DNA of 64,000 nucleotides, from contig QAOA01007971.1 in assembly GCA_003255065.1 (NCBI GenBank), positions 382,370-446,369 on the forward strand. Direction: 5' to 3'. Both the position numbers and the translations under genes were made by a program. This DNA comes from Cercis canadensis (Eukaryota > Streptophyta > Magnoliopsida > Fabales > Fabaceae). This document shows positions 37,814 through 49,945 of this stretch, one piece after another. The notes under the pieces are model-generated. The model was not told where the DNA came from, ran no database searches, and saw nothing but the letters and a program-made list of their open reading frames with translations. The stretch's first letter is position 1, and each line of letters opens with the position of its first letter.

Positions 37814-38514
37814 AACCATATGCAACCTGGTTATCAAATGTAGTCATGGTGAAGAAAGCAAATGAAAAATGGAAGATGTGCGTAGATTTCTTCGACCTCA
37901 ACAAAGTATGCCCAAAAAATGCATATCTTATCCCGAATATCGAAAAACTCGTAGAAGAAGCATCCAGATACAAGCTCACAAGCTTCATGGAAGTGTACTT
38001 GGGCTACAACTAGATAAGGATGCACCCCAATGATGAGGAGAAAACTGATTTTAATACCGAGAAAGCAATTTACTGCTATAAAGTGATGTCATTCGGCCCG
38101 AAGAATGCTGGAGTTACCTACCAAAATTTGGTAGACAAGGTGCTAAAAAATCATATAGGGAGGAATGTTAAGGTGTATGTTGACGACATACTGATAAAAT
38201 CACTTTTCGATCTAAAGCACCTTGCATATTTGGAGGAGATATTCGCCGAGCTAAGAAAGCATAATATGCGCCTGAACCCTTCTAAGTGTGCATTCGAGGT
38301 AGAGGTTGAAAAATTCCTAGGGTTTGTTAACACACCGAGGAATCGAGGCCAACTCAGAAATTGTCAGGCTATAATCAAAATGAAGCTACAAAAAACTATC
38401 AGAGATGTGCAAAGATTAACAGGAAGGATCGCCGCCCTCTCCAGATTCATGTCTAGGTTGGTAGATCGAGCTCTACCTTTTTTCAAAACACTCAAACAGA
38501 TCAAAAACTTCTAA
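37814..38514 (+). pseudogene. Ty3/gypsy reverse transcriptase, second copy
   Basis: Carries the same blocks as the first copy, including YVDD in 'VKVYVDDILIKS', and runs on through 'LSRFMSRLVDRALPFFKTLK', the RT connection region lost from the first copy. A stop precedes 'IRMHPNDEE'. Inactive. Confidence 0.8.
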
Positions 38515-38889
38515 TGGATTGCAGAATGTCATCAAGCCTTCAATCAACTAAAGAAATATTTGGCCTCACCCCTTCATCATCTTTAAGCCAAAACAAGGAG
38601 AAACTTAAGGCTCGAAACTTAAGTACTACAAAATTAAAAAGCTCGCTTACACTCTCTTCCTCTCAACTCGCCGCCTAAGACCATACTTCTAGAATCACCG
38701 AATAACTGTCTGAATTGACCAATCGATAAGGCAAGTCCTTCACAAGTTCGAGCTAGTAGGTCGCATGATCAATTGGTCAATAGAGTTCTCCGAGCATACC
38801 TTCTAGTATGAGCCTCAAGGAGTAATTAAAGCCTAAGCTTTAGTCGATTTTGTGGCAAAACTTACTCGAGCAGAAAGGCCCCAATCAAA

Positions 38890-39300
38890 AGAATAAACTA
38901 AATGGACCTTGTCAGTGAATGGATCCTCCAATCTCAAAGGAGGAGGAGCATGAATAATCGTAGAATGACCAGAAGAGATAATCATAGAGCAATCATTATG
39001 CTTCGAATTCCCCACCTCTAATAACCAGGCAGAGTATGAGGCCCTCATTGCTGGTTTACGCTTAGCCCTCGAGCTCGAAGTAGAAACTCTTAGGGTCCTA
39101 AGTGATTCATAGCTGGTGACCAGCCAAGTAAAAGGAGAATACCAAGTAAAAGACCCGCAAATGGCCACATATTTAGAAAAAGTCAAAACCCTGACTTCTA
39201 AGCTCAACAAATTTGAAATCCATCACATCCTAAAAAATAAAAATACTCGAGCCGACCTCCTCTCAAAGCTCGCTAGAAGCAAGAAACTAGGAAACAATTA
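38890..39300 (+). pseudogene. Retrotransposon second (archaeal-type) RNase H
   Basis: The translation shows 'TSNNQAEYEALIAGLRLALE', then 'LRVLSDS', a stop, and 'LVTSQVKGEYQVKDPQMATY', ending 'NTRADLLSKLARS'. This is the extra aRNase H domain that Tat-lineage elements carry after RT. At least three in-frame stops are present. Confidence 0.75.
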
Positions 39301-39539
39301 AACAATAATACAATAAATACTCCTCATCCCAAGCATCGAACATGATGAAGTATTCACCATAAACAATAAAACTCCAAAATGGACCACCCTACAATACCTA
39401 AAAATAAGAAAACTACCAAGTGAGAAAGCTGCAGCCCAAAAACTCCAACAGACAATCTACAATTACTAATTGGAAGGAGAAATGCTCTACAAATGAGGCT
39501 ATTACACCCCCTCCTGAAATGCATGCCAATAGACTAATC

Positions 39540-40590
39540 ACAATACATCTTGCAAGAAATTCACAAATGCATCTGTAATCACTATATTGGAGCACGTTTG
39601 CTAGCAGCTAGAGTTTTCCGAACTGGTTACTATTAGCCGACCTTTTGAAAAAGTGTGACAAGTTCAAAAAATTTGCCCACATTTACCTGGCACCACCCTT
39701 TAACCTTAACACAACGGTCGAGCCTTGGCTATTTTGTAGATGGGGGTTAGACCTCTTAGGTCCTTTCCCAATAGCAGTAGGGCAAAAAAAAAAAAAATTA
39801 TTATTGCAATTGATTATTTTTCTAAGTAGATTGAAGCCAAACTTCTAGCCAGTATTACAGCAAAAAATGCCAAGAAATTTGTTTAAACTTTCATTATTTG
39901 CAGGTTCGAAATCCCACATACAATAACAATAGACTATGGGACCTAGTTCATAGACTCAGGATTCCAAAAATTTTGCACTGACCTACAGGTCAGGTTGAAC
40001 TTCACTTCTGTTAAACATCCCTAAGCAAATGGACAAATCGAAGTAGCAAACCGAATAATACTAGAATATTTGAAAAAACGGTTGGATCACGCCAAAAACA
40101 AATCGACTGAAGAACTTCCATGGGTACTATGGTTTTATCGAACCACCTCTCAGACTTTCATAGGCAAATCACCTTACAAACTCACCTACGGAGCTGAAGC
40201 AATGATCCCAGTAAAGGTCAGAAAACCTAGTTGGATAAGAGAACATTTCGATGTCGAGCAGAACCAAATAAAAATGCATACAAGCCTAAAACTGCTGAAG
40301 GAAGAAAGATAAAAGGCTAGGCTTAAAATGTTAGCCTACAAGCAGAGAATCACAAGATATTACAACGCTAAAGTCAGACACAGATAATTTAGGTTGGACG
40401 ACCTCGTCCGCAAAAAAACCGATGTCACCAAAAAGCACCTCAATAAAGGCAAACTTGCCCCAAACTAGGAGGGCCTATATCGAGTTCAGGAAGTACTGGG
40501 AAAGTGAGCTTACAAATTGATAACCATAAAAAGCCGCAAAATCCCCAGGACCTGGAATGTAACAAACCTCAGGATTTATGAATCATAGTG
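39540..40590 (+). pseudogene. Retrotransposon integrase, disrupted
   Basis: The zinc-finger region is recognisable ('HIGARLLAARVFRTGYY'-like), then 'WGLDLLGPFPIAVG' from the catalytic core. 'ELPWVLWFYRTTSQTFIGKS' with 'PYKLTYGAEAMIPV' follows, and a C-terminal 'NKGKLAPN.EGLYRVQEVLG' tail. Many stops and frame changes. Inactive. Confidence 0.75.
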
Positions 40591-40661
40591 AAGCAAATTT
40601 TGTAACCAAGCTAAATCAAGTGCTTTGTAATCTCAACTATGAGTGCAAACATTGAATCAAA

Positions 40662-40840
40662 GGGTCAATGCCCTCAAAAGGACCAATGTCCTTTAAGCTG
40701 GTAAAAATATCGAGCTAAATCAAGTATTTTGTAACCTAAATTAAGGGCCAATGCCCTCAAAATGACCAATATCCTTTGAGCCGACGAACACCGAGCTGAA
40801 TTAAGGGCCAATGCCCTCAAAGGACTAATGTCCTTCAAGT
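40662..40840 (+). repeat. Three imperfect repeats with twin hairpins
   Basis: Units start at about 40,664, 40,747 and 40,807. Each has two small inverted repeats with the same loop word: 'ggg-ccaatg-ccc' and 'aagga-ccaatg-tcctt'. They lie between integrase and the 3' LTR, where Tat elements often carry tandem repeats. Confidence 0.65.
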
Positions 40841-41545
40841 TAGTAAAAATATCGAGCTTAAAATTAAGTAAATAAAAAAAGACTTATTCATATTTCCAGT
40901 TAAATTCAACCGATTAACTTTAGAACCTCAGACTACGATTCAAGGATAAATCCAGACACCCGAGGTGAGTTAATGTTCTCCAATTATATAAAAAATAATC
41001 GACTTGGAAAATTTGAGCCATATTCCAAATAAATCTTTTTTTTTTTTAAAAAAAAAGTTACGTTTTGAAACAATTTGGGATATTCGACCTAGAGACGCAC
41101 ATTTACAGACTTAAACCAACTAGCTAAAATCCCCGCTCATATTTCGATCAAATTTTAACTTAGACCAGACCACTAGTTATGTTCAAGACCGATAACCGAG
41201 CTAAGGTTTTCAAATTAAGTTTAGAACAAATCTCAAATAACTTGTTTCGAGACAAGTATGAATATCAGACCTATAGATTCTTGACCTTTTCTTTTAAACT
41301 AAAATCATTAAACTCCGAACAAAATAAATAAGAATAATCAAGATGAAAAATCCCGTTCATTTATAAAATGTCAAAGTACAAAAGAAAAGCAAAAAGTTTA
41401 AGTTACAAAAAGGTAAACTAGTCCTATGAACCTCAATGATCTCGATGTCAGAAGCTGAGTCAAAATCTTCTCTAGACTCATCAATTTGGAGCTCGACATC
41501 ATCCTCGTCCTCGTCCTCTTCATCTACCTCCACCAACTGGCCGTC

Positions 41546-42271
41546 TCAAACTTTCTTGTAATAGTCAAAGCCTTCCAGGTTGAGATTGGGAAACTGTAGT
41601 TTTGCCTGCTTTATGGCCAAGTTGAAACGTTTCTCATAGGCAACAACATAATTTTCTTTGATCTTCTTCTCAGCTCGGGATTTTAGCCTGGCTTTGGATT
41701 GGCGAGCTCGGTCTTGGTGGCAATCCCTTTGGTACCGAAGCTCCCTCTCTCTGATATTTGCAGAATGAGTCAGGTCAAGGGTCATCCATAGCTTTTCCTT
41801 ATTAGCATAATGTTGATTCTCCAGCTCCTCGATCCGAGTTTGGACCTCCCTTATTTCAGACTTGGCCCTTTTTCGTGAATCTTGAGCAGATTCAGCTTGT
41901 GCCCAAGAAATGTCCTCTTCCTCTTGCAGCTTTTTCACAGCATCGTCTACTTTTAATGCCCTTTCATGTAGCTCTCGAGCCACCACTAAGTTTTGAGCTA
42001 CGTTGGATACCAAGTATTTGTGTAGCAGGGCATCCGAAGCCTTTGCAACTCTTTCCCTATCTAATAGGGAGATCACCGAATCCAACATCTGGTTAACAGG
42101 GAACTACGTGTTCTAAAAATTAGAGTGATTTCTATCATCCTCGGCCTCGGGAGCAAAAAAGATTTCAAAATGCCTAACCTTCGAGTTAGGTTCATTGTCG
42201 GGATGACTCGAGGTAGGATTCGACCTCAAAAACTTAGACCTCGAACAGGTTTTTTGCCTCTTCGCGCCCAT
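41546..42271 (-). pseudogene. Antisense ORF of the Tat element
   Basis: One continuous minus-strand frame from ATG 42,271 (MGAKRQKTCSRSK...) to 41,546, broken only by TAGs at 42,113 and 42,104. The second open part (from ATG 42,088) encodes 180 residues, strongly charged and predicted coiled coil ('LEDQ'-type heptads such as 'IREVQTRIEELENQHYANKE'). Antisense ORFs at this position are a known trait of Retand-like Tat elements. Their function is unknown. Confidence 0.7.
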
Positions 42272-42786
42272 TTTTTATTTCCCCTGAGGAAGGGCAAGAG
42301 TATTGTCACGAGCTTCGAGTCAATGATCTTCAGAGGGAACCATCCTAACTGGCTCAGCAACTGTTACCTTGGACACCCCGCACTTCTTCTAAGCAGAAAT
42401 TTTCATTGGCTTAAACATACGCACCATGTCTGCTCTAGAGATTTTTTCATTTGCAAAAACAAAATGAGGTTTGTTAATGGTCTTAGCAAAATTTATCAAA
42501 AAGAAAGTACTAAAGATCAACCAGACAAGATAGATCTAACGATCCAACTCAATTACATCTAACGAATAGCAAACAACGACCTCTTAGCTCGGGAACCCTA
42601 AACATCACATCCGTAACAACTTTTTGTTCAAGAAGTGTAAGCCACAACAGTCATCATTATGACCGTCAGGATGACCATTGACACTGCACCACATGGCCCT
42701 ACGTTGAGTAATGAACAGTCTTCGTAAACCATCATTTTTTAACCCCTGCTGAACCTCGAAGCTCAATCACAACGAATTCCAAGCTT

Positions 42787-42798
42787 AAAGGGGGCAAG
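42787..42798 (+). other. Polypurine tract
   Basis: AAAGGGGGCAAG lies directly before the TG of the 3' LTR, the expected position of the plus-strand primer. Confidence 0.7.
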
Positions 42799-43099
42799 TG
42801 TAGACACCCACATTTCAGGCCTATATTCAAAGGCCCATTTAACTAAAAGCTCAAACCAAAAGCTAGCATATGTATATTACCATTATACCCTTCAACACCC
42901 ATATAAATAACCCCCCCTCCTAATTACAAGTATAAGGACTTTTTTTGATTCATCTTTCATTTATTACCTTTCTAAACTCAGACCCATCTAACTTAATCTT
43001 CGGAGCTCGGGTATCCCAACCTAGTCCTTTGATTCTTTTCACTTGTGCAGTTCCTACTCCAATACTTCACCGACCTCCAGCTCAACACAGGCATCATCA
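42799..43099 (+). repeat. 3' LTR
   Basis: Begins TGTAGACACCC and ends CATCATCA. It is homologous along its length to the two 5' LTR copies but clearly diverged from both. Confidence 0.75.
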
Positions 43100-43649
43100 T
43101 CTCCAATTCCCAAATTCTTTGGCATCTCACAAAAAAATTGATACTAATACAAACTATATTCAATTTGGAAGCTTAAAAGCTAAAAGAGTCAAAAACAAAT
43201 GGAACCAAATATAACCCATCAATGGCTGTTTTAGTACACAATTAAAATACAACCAACACTTACCGAAAAAAGACAATAGTAAACAAAGTGATTTACTAAC
43301 ACAAGAGAACAGAGAAAATTCCTGCCAATATAGCAACCAAAATTGTTGGCTATATGCTTGAACAAATCTCAACGGTAAATCTTTCAAGACTTAACATATA
43401 CTTATACAGCAAAAAGGCATTCAGATCTTTAGTCAACTGCATATCATTGCTTTGTGTAGACACTTTATTTCGATACCACAATATGTCGTGTAACAGATTC
43501 TCATCCCTATAACCCCTCAGTGAAATGCCACATTATTATTTGCTTGAAAAAACAAGGGGAGATCAGTAGATTACAGAATACAGTTCAATGTGAAATCTTA
43601 AAAAACCGCTGAAAATTTCAAGTTGTCATGAAACAGAAGATTTGTCATT

Positions 43650-46332
43650 TTAATCTGCAATTTCTAAGCCAAAGTGTTCCTTCAAAATATCTTTGGATGT
43701 CCTGCCAAAACCATCAGCTACCTTTTTCATATCTCTGAATTTCAAAAGTTCCCGTCTTATCTGGTCCTCTCTTTCTCGGACAGCACGAAGCAAGACATCT
43801 GACTGAGACGAGTTTTGACAAGCCAATTCAGACTTCTCATTCTCCAGTTGTTGATACAAATTTTGGAGATACTTCTTCTGCACATTGAGTCTCTCTTCTG
43901 CAATATTATATTCAAACTCATGTGACTTTCTAAGATCCTGGAGGACATGATCAATCTCATCCTCAAGTTTTAACGAATCAGACAGACAACCACAAGATTT
44001 TGTTCCTGTTTTAACATCTAAAGGACTTCCATTGACCATAACTTCCATTTCAGCATCACCATTATCTGAGAAGCCTGCTTATGAACATAAAATATCCAAG
44101 ACTGAGATAAAGGTGCTATGACATAACTTACCATTACTGATGGTGAAAGGTGCCAAAAATGTAAGAAGCAAACAACTCTTAAGGAGCAAGGGAGAGTGGG
44201 TTTGTGGGGGTGCAAAATGATCACTGGTAACTTCTTAAAGTCTATGCCTTTGGTCCTTCAATAAGCACCTAGCCATTTTGAGGAATTAGTTGGAAGTGGT
44301 TTTACTTTGACTATTATGTAATACAGAGAAGACATTTACCTGCAGAATGAGCTGTGAGATTATGACCCACCTTCCATATATCTTCAAGAGGAGTCCCGCA
44401 TTTAAGCTGATGTAAACTATCAAATTGGTCATACTGCTGCCTTTATGAAGTCTAAGAGAGGGCAAGCATGAACCCATGCAAACAAGAAAGGTATTATTTA
44501 TTTCACTTAAGAATCAATTAACCATACCTTTGAGTTGGCCAATTCAATACGACTCAGAAGTTCCTTTGCAATGGTTTTCTGTGAACCACGCAAGAGACAA
44601 GCACCAAGGTTTAATATCTTTTCAATATCATCCCGGGAATCAATAGTCTCACATGTCTCTAGAAGCTTATTAACATGAGAAATCAGATCAGTCCTCCCAT
44701 CACAGCGTCTGCAATTGTACTCAGCATCTAACCCAATGCTTCCTCCAACCGTCCCGGCATTGTGTGATCGGAGAGCACACTCCATATGAGCAACATGTGC
44801 ACATATGTTATCACCAACCTTTTTTTGACACTTGATGTAACTATAGCCTCCATTAACTGAATTAACAGTTTTGCAACAAAGAATGCAACAACAATCACGG
44901 CAGAAACCAGGTTCAGCACAGCAAATATCACAAGGCATGGCTGGTGTATATTTTTCTACTTCTTCCAATATCAACCTGTTGCACATGTTATTTCCAGCTT
45001 TACATCTAACAGTGTCAGGCTGGAAATCATATTCTGGCTCTTCTGCTAGTCGTACCTGTTGAAGAGGAACAGCAGCTATAGGAAGTTGCTCTCCATTGCC
45101 TATGACACAGAACAAATTTCTTACTTATTAAGATCTGTGATCATCCTCAAATGCAAACATCAACAAACAGCATAGCACTGCAGAGCAGTGAGACAGCCGT
45201 CAAGTCATTTAAGGAAAAATGTACCATAACAAATAGGATAAAATTTACAGAAAGATGCATGAACGTTAAAGAGTTTTTTTCAAAAAAATCCTAAATCAAG
45301 CAAACATCCCTATGAATAAGATTTCTTCCACAGACAAGTGCTTCACTGTACAGCATACTAGAAGAGGAAGCACTTTGACCTCCATGCTAGTACTTAGCCA
45401 GCTGTTTTGTAATTAATGACATTTTGATTCCACTATAGCCTTCATCTCCATTAATTAAGGTCCACCAAGGGTAACCATATGCATAACAAAGATGGAACTT
45501 GCCATGTGTGGTTGTTTTGCGCAGAAATACTATGTTATATTCAAGTGCACGCAGTGCATATGAGAAACTGAACAACGTTAAAGCACAGAGTTCATAAAAA
45601 TGGCAGTCTTATCCAGGTACGTGACATTGAACTAAAGAAATCAAAACTCTGTAAGATATATTATGTTACATCAATATAAACAGCAAGACAAAAACAAATT
45701 GCAACTAGTGAATATAAGTAGCAACTGTATATCCTTCCGAGCTTTACCCTTTACACGATTTCACATCAACAAATCAAGACCCATTCTACGAAGAAGTCTC
45801 ACAATTTCAGCTATTCTAGATTTCCCAAAGATATCAAATTTACAAAAATTTACAGAGAAAAAAAATACCAGTTTTTTCAAACAAATTCAGGCTTGCATCA
45901 ATAACATATGAATAGAGTAAATAAAATTGCAAGTAACTTACCGTTCGGTCTCCCAGACTGAGTGGATGGGATCTTCCAGCTGAATGAAGCGAAGAATGCA
46001 TTAAGGTCAGTATCAGGGAAAGCTGTTCGAATGTAGCGTTCAACTGCAAGCTTGCTAGCAAAACCGTGCTTCTTCCGATTTGAGCCTGAGCCTGAGTTCT
46101 GAATACGACAAAGACGAGGAGGAAGATACAGGTACCTATCCAGAAAGTGGCCAGTGTGAGCAGCTCTCCTACCTGTTCTCCAGCTCCAAATATCACCAGG
46201 TTCCGGCCAATTTTCCGGTGCATAAGGCAAACCTTCGCCGGATTCTTCGGGTACCACCGGTCTAAGAATTAAGTTATCGGCATTTCTCGGAGTGTTGTGA
46301 CAATTAGTCTCATCAGGAATATCAGTCTCCAT
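43650..46332 (-). CDS. Oberon-like PHD-finger protein, four exons
   Basis: Minus-strand exons 46332-45942, 45099-44528, 44436-44340 and 44074-43650, all GT-AG and in frame, give 494 residues. Start: ATG 46,332 (METDIPDE); an upstream TTG is not needed. Residues about 32-125 form a Trp-rich module ('GEGLPYAPENWPEPGDIWSW', then an FASKLAVERYI block) shared with the gene at 51.5-56.6 kb. Residues about 187-270 are a Cys-rich PHD-type finger (C-x2-C, FC-x2-C-x-C-x2-C, H-x2-C, C-x2-C) of the Oberon kind. The last exon encodes a charged coiled coil. Oberon PHD proteins act in nuclear chromatin and transcription control in meristems; a similar nuclear role is inferred. I cannot name the N-terminal module. 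Confidence 0.85.
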
Positions 46333-46763
46333 AATCAAACGCTAGGGTTTATGCCTCGGGAGGATGAATTCACCTGCAAATTCAAACTTTAGCTCAAAAA
46401 TTGAGCCTTCTCGAGAAAATTCAGAGTTATGTGGAAGCTGAAATGAGGGAGACGAACACTGAAACGAAGGAGAAAGTGTTTGTGAAAATGCTTCTGAGAA
46501 ACAATTGGCGGAAGGAGAGATTGAAGAAAACGAGAAGGTGAAGAGAACGAAGCCCTAATGAGAAATTGAAAATTCTTCAGGAGACTGACTGAGAGAGAGA
46601 CAGTGCGTTACTAACTACCGCTAACGGCAAAACGGAGAAGAGGATTAGGACACATGAAGTAGGGAAATGAAAAACACACATAGGCAATGGGAAAATGTTA
46701 GGTTATTCAACATTTATGAAAAAAAAATCTTCAAATCCCTAATCAACGTTGGTTTCGTGTTTA
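46333..46763. promoter_or_regulatory. 5' leader and promoter region of the PHD gene
   Basis: Purine-rich 5' UTR-like sequence upstream (on the minus strand) of the PHD start. No clear TATA box is seen. Confidence 0.35.
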
Positions 46764-49700
46764 TTGAGCGTTTGGTACAGGGATTATTTTTAGTTTCCGG
46801 GGAATCATGATTTAGGAAACTTAAATTCTCATGTTTGGTACAAGATTCTAAAAAAACTTTCCTAGGCAAATAGGTTTCCTGGGATCAGATTTTAAGCTAG
46901 TTTCCCACAAAATAATTCACATGACGAGGGTGGTATTCTCAGATTCTCATGACATGGAAAACTTTTTTTAGATGCAAAAAGTCTATTTTGCCCCTGTGGT
47001 CATCCCCAAAATCCCTGGTCTCATTTGGCTCTTTAGTCTCCACGACGCAGCTACGCAACAGAAGAAGACCTCTTCAGCGACCACCGCCTCCATCCCTCAC
47101 ATCTGGCCACCGTCTCTCACTTCCCCTTGGCTTCAATCACTCCAATTTCCAGGTACAAGACTGTTGTTCTCTGGCTTCCCCTTTTAGGACAATTTTTTAT
47201 GTGAACGGTTCGTGTTTCTGATTTGTGTTCTATGAAATAAAAACTGAAATTTGTGCTTCTATTTTTCTGATTCGTGCTTCTGTTGTTATGATTTGGGCTT
47301 TAGTTGTTCTGATTCGTGCTTCTGTTGTTCTGGTTGTCTCGTCTCCGTTTGTCACTTGTTGTCAATTTCATCCATCGATTTGTTCTAGAATGGGTACACT
47401 TTGTAAAATTTATTCTTTTTTTTATCAACAAATATTATATGCATTTGTCTCAAAGGAACTCATAAACGTTGAAATTTTCAAGTCTTGCTAATTTGCTATG
47501 CTGTTCTGGGAGTTATCAAATAGTGTGAATATGAAGAGATTGCTATCTCCTATGAAATTATCAAGCTCTTCATTTGATAACTTGAAGGAAGAGAAATACA
47601 TACCTTCTCTGTCAACTACTGATGCTTATACGCCATGTTTAATTTCCTGGTAACAGTACCCTCACCTCCAATCGTTTTCATGAATTAAATGGTATCTGTT
47701 AATCTAGATTTTGCTAAATCAAATTAATTTGGATGATCTCCTTCCTTCCTAATAATGGTGCTGTTTTTTGGTATTAAAATGTGAATGTAAATGTAAATAT
47801 TATGCATGCTTGTGTTTATTTAGAAAAAGATTTCTTGTATCCGTCAAAGGTCAACCCACAAAAAAACCTTGGGTAGTTTTAGTGTTCCAGCAGCACTAGC
47901 TTTGCACAGACTATCGTCGTATACTTCATTAATTACCATGATTTAACACTTCTCCATTTCCCTTAATTATGTTTTTTCTCTTCACATACTTCCCTTAACT
48001 ATCAGTAATTTTCTCTTTCTTCAATACGTAAAAGAAGAGGATGCTACTTTCTAATAAATAACAGCACTCTAGTTCTACTGTCAAAAGTTCTATTCTTTAT
48101 TAGCAAACCTTTTCATTTTCTCTATTTTAGGTGTAATGCTTCTTACCATATCGCTCATATTTTTCTTCTGGTTATGGATGTAGTATCTATTCTTGTGGAT
48201 CATCTTCCCTACTTTGGATGTAGTATCTATTCTTCCATGTATGTGGTATGAATTTTAGAATGCTGGAAATGTACATATGTCATGAGGTTAATTAATTGGT
48301 TACTTTCCTTCTGATTGCAGTCACTTGGAAATTGGTTGTTTTTTTTTTTTTTTGGGTAAATCTGAACTTTTTTAAGTGTGACGGGGAAGTGGGAGGAGAT
48401 TGAAGTTGTTCAAAGAAAGGGAAGAGAACTAGCAGCAGGGTAATTTCTCCCTACCTGGATCTTTTAATTTAATGCAGTGGAGTCACCTTCTTTGGCTTAT
48501 GCATATCATGATTCAAGTGTTTGGATGATTATTACATGCTAACAACTTCCACTTCTTAACTTGATCAAGTGCTAAGCTTTAACTTGTTCTTTCTTTCACA
48601 ATTATATAGATCATGTATAGCTTCAACTGTTGATTTTTTGGATGATCATCTTCTTCGTAAGACTTTCACAATTTATTTATTTATTCATCTAAATTTTCAA
48701 TAGGGGTATTTTTGAAAAAATAACCAAGATTCCCAAAAAAGTAGCATTTGAACCAAACACAAATTATAAGATTCTCAAGAATAAATATTCAACATTCTCA
48801 CAAAAATTTATGGCCAACCAAACACAAATTATAAGATTCCTAGGAGCAAGATTCCCAAGAACAAAATTTCTAGGAATGATGTTTTCCAGGAACAAATTAT
48901 ATGTTTGGTACCTGGAATGTTTTAACATTCTTGAGAAAATGAAAAGTTTTCTATGTTTGGTGTAAGGAAAAAAAAATATTCCCAGGCATCAAAGATACCC
49001 AAGAATAAAATTTGTATTGAAAGTGAAAATTAAACTTTCCCACCTCAAGAGGTGGGAATAAAACTTTCTTGGGAATGAAAAAAAAAATTCCTTCTTTGCC
49101 CTCCTCATCATCCTCATCTGCCGCCGCTCCTCCTCATCGTTTGCGCGAGGTAGCCGTCGATGTGTCCGTTCACCGCCGTGAGTTTGTAAAGTGTATAACA
49201 CTTCGCTGGATGCTCGAGTAAATTTCTTGTAGAAACTGAGTGAAAGAATGAGAAGAGCACACACACAGAGAGACAGAGAGAGATAACAGAGATGGCGTTG
49301 GGTGTCCCTGCTTTTCCATTTACGTTTGTGGTTCGCGTTCTGGGAATTGATGGTATTATCTTGGTGTTAGTTTGGAACATTAGACTTCAGGGGTGGTTTA
49401 GCTTGGGAATCTTCCAACAAGAGCCTCATCTTCAATGTAAGTTCCTCTTTATCTATTGGTCTTTGCTTTCAATTGCTGGTGTTTGGTTGTGGGTTTTGCA
49501 AATTGTTATTCCTATGCTTGAGATTTGCAAAAGGATGCGTTTCCTACCTATTCTATTGGAAATGAATGTGTATTGTTCTTCATGATCTTTTTGGGAATTT
49601 GATTCAGAAATTTGGGCCACCACCTGTAATCTCATCAATGGGTAATCTGTAAATTAAATTTACTAGTTTGTTTATTGCTGTTTAGCCTTTCAGTTTCTGA

Positions 49701-49945
49701 ATTGCTGGGTTGATATACAAGTTTTGGATTTCACTGCTGCAGACCTCATCGGACCAAAGGAAAATGGAAGATTATTTTCTTTTATTTGAGGGTAATTTTA
49801 GAAAAAGTTAATTATATTCTTGAGAATAAACTAATTGAACCAAACATAGGAATGTTAATTTTCCTAGTAATCTTATTCTTAGAATAAGATTTCCAAAAAA
49901 GTAAGAATTTCTAGGGAATAAAATAACCAGTACCAAACCCCACCT
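46764..49945. mobile_element. Cluster of nested TIR elements with GTTTGGTAC ends
   Basis: The outer ends are 'gagcgtttggtaca' (46,766) and, inverted, 'ggtggggtttggtact' (to 49,945). Further end-like motifs occur inside: 'aaccaaacacaaattataag' twice at about 48,750-48,835 and 'atgtttggtacctgg' at 48,901. The subterminal sequence is full of 'ttcctagg'- and 'attcccaag'-type words, many of them palindromic. This suggests two or more related non-autonomous elements, one inside another. The ends resemble PIF/Harbinger-type plant elements, but the target duplications are not clean. Segments near 47,000-47,200 and 49,080-49,200 are more GC-rich and may be captured gene pieces. Confidence 0.5.
49292..49436 (+). 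pseudogene. Captured first exon of a cytochrome b561 gene
   Basis: Translation starts MALGVPAFPFTFVVRVLGI and continues to 'LVWNIR'; after a one-base shift it reads 'FRGGLAWESSNKSLIFN', the N-terminus of plant tonoplast-type cytochrome b561 (ascorbate-dependent ferrireductase). The exon is 145 bases, one more than the 144 needed, which fits a single-base insertion. It keeps the donor 'AAT|gtaagt' and some intron, but the expected next exon (VHPVLM...) and the heme-ligand helices are absent. Its position inside a TIR element suggests transduplication of exon 1 with its leader. Confidence 0.75.

Larger units (their letters stand above)
33278..38466 (+). repeat. Second copy of the duplicated block
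   Basis: Matches 28,705-33,276 from its first base. It is interrupted by a 474-base gap of Ns and a hAT-like insertion, and after 38,466 it continues into the rest of the retrotransposon, which has no first-copy counterpart. Confidence 0.85.
34436..43099 (+). mobile_element. Degenerate Ty3/gypsy LTR retrotransposon, Tat lineage
   Basis: Bounded by LTRs at 34,436-34,736 and 42,799-43,099, with order gag, protease, RT, RNase H, integrase, then a long 3' region with an antisense ORF. The possible 5-bp target duplications are cctcc and tctcc, with one mismatch. The LTRs differ at about 14 of the first ~130 positions by hand count, so the insertion is old. The second, archaeal-type RNase H ('NNQAEYEALIAGL') and an antisense ORF upstream of the 3' LTR point to the Tat/Retand branch. 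All coding regions contain stops. Confidence 0.85.

Noticed and set aside
42125..43214. Plus-strand frames near the 3' LTR
   Set aside because: They overlap the antisense ORF and LTR sequence and show no protein family.
46949..47491. Plus-strand frames in the GC-richer part of the TIR cluster
   Set aside because: No recognisable family. They lie inside repetitive sequence and may at most be captured UTR or exon scraps.
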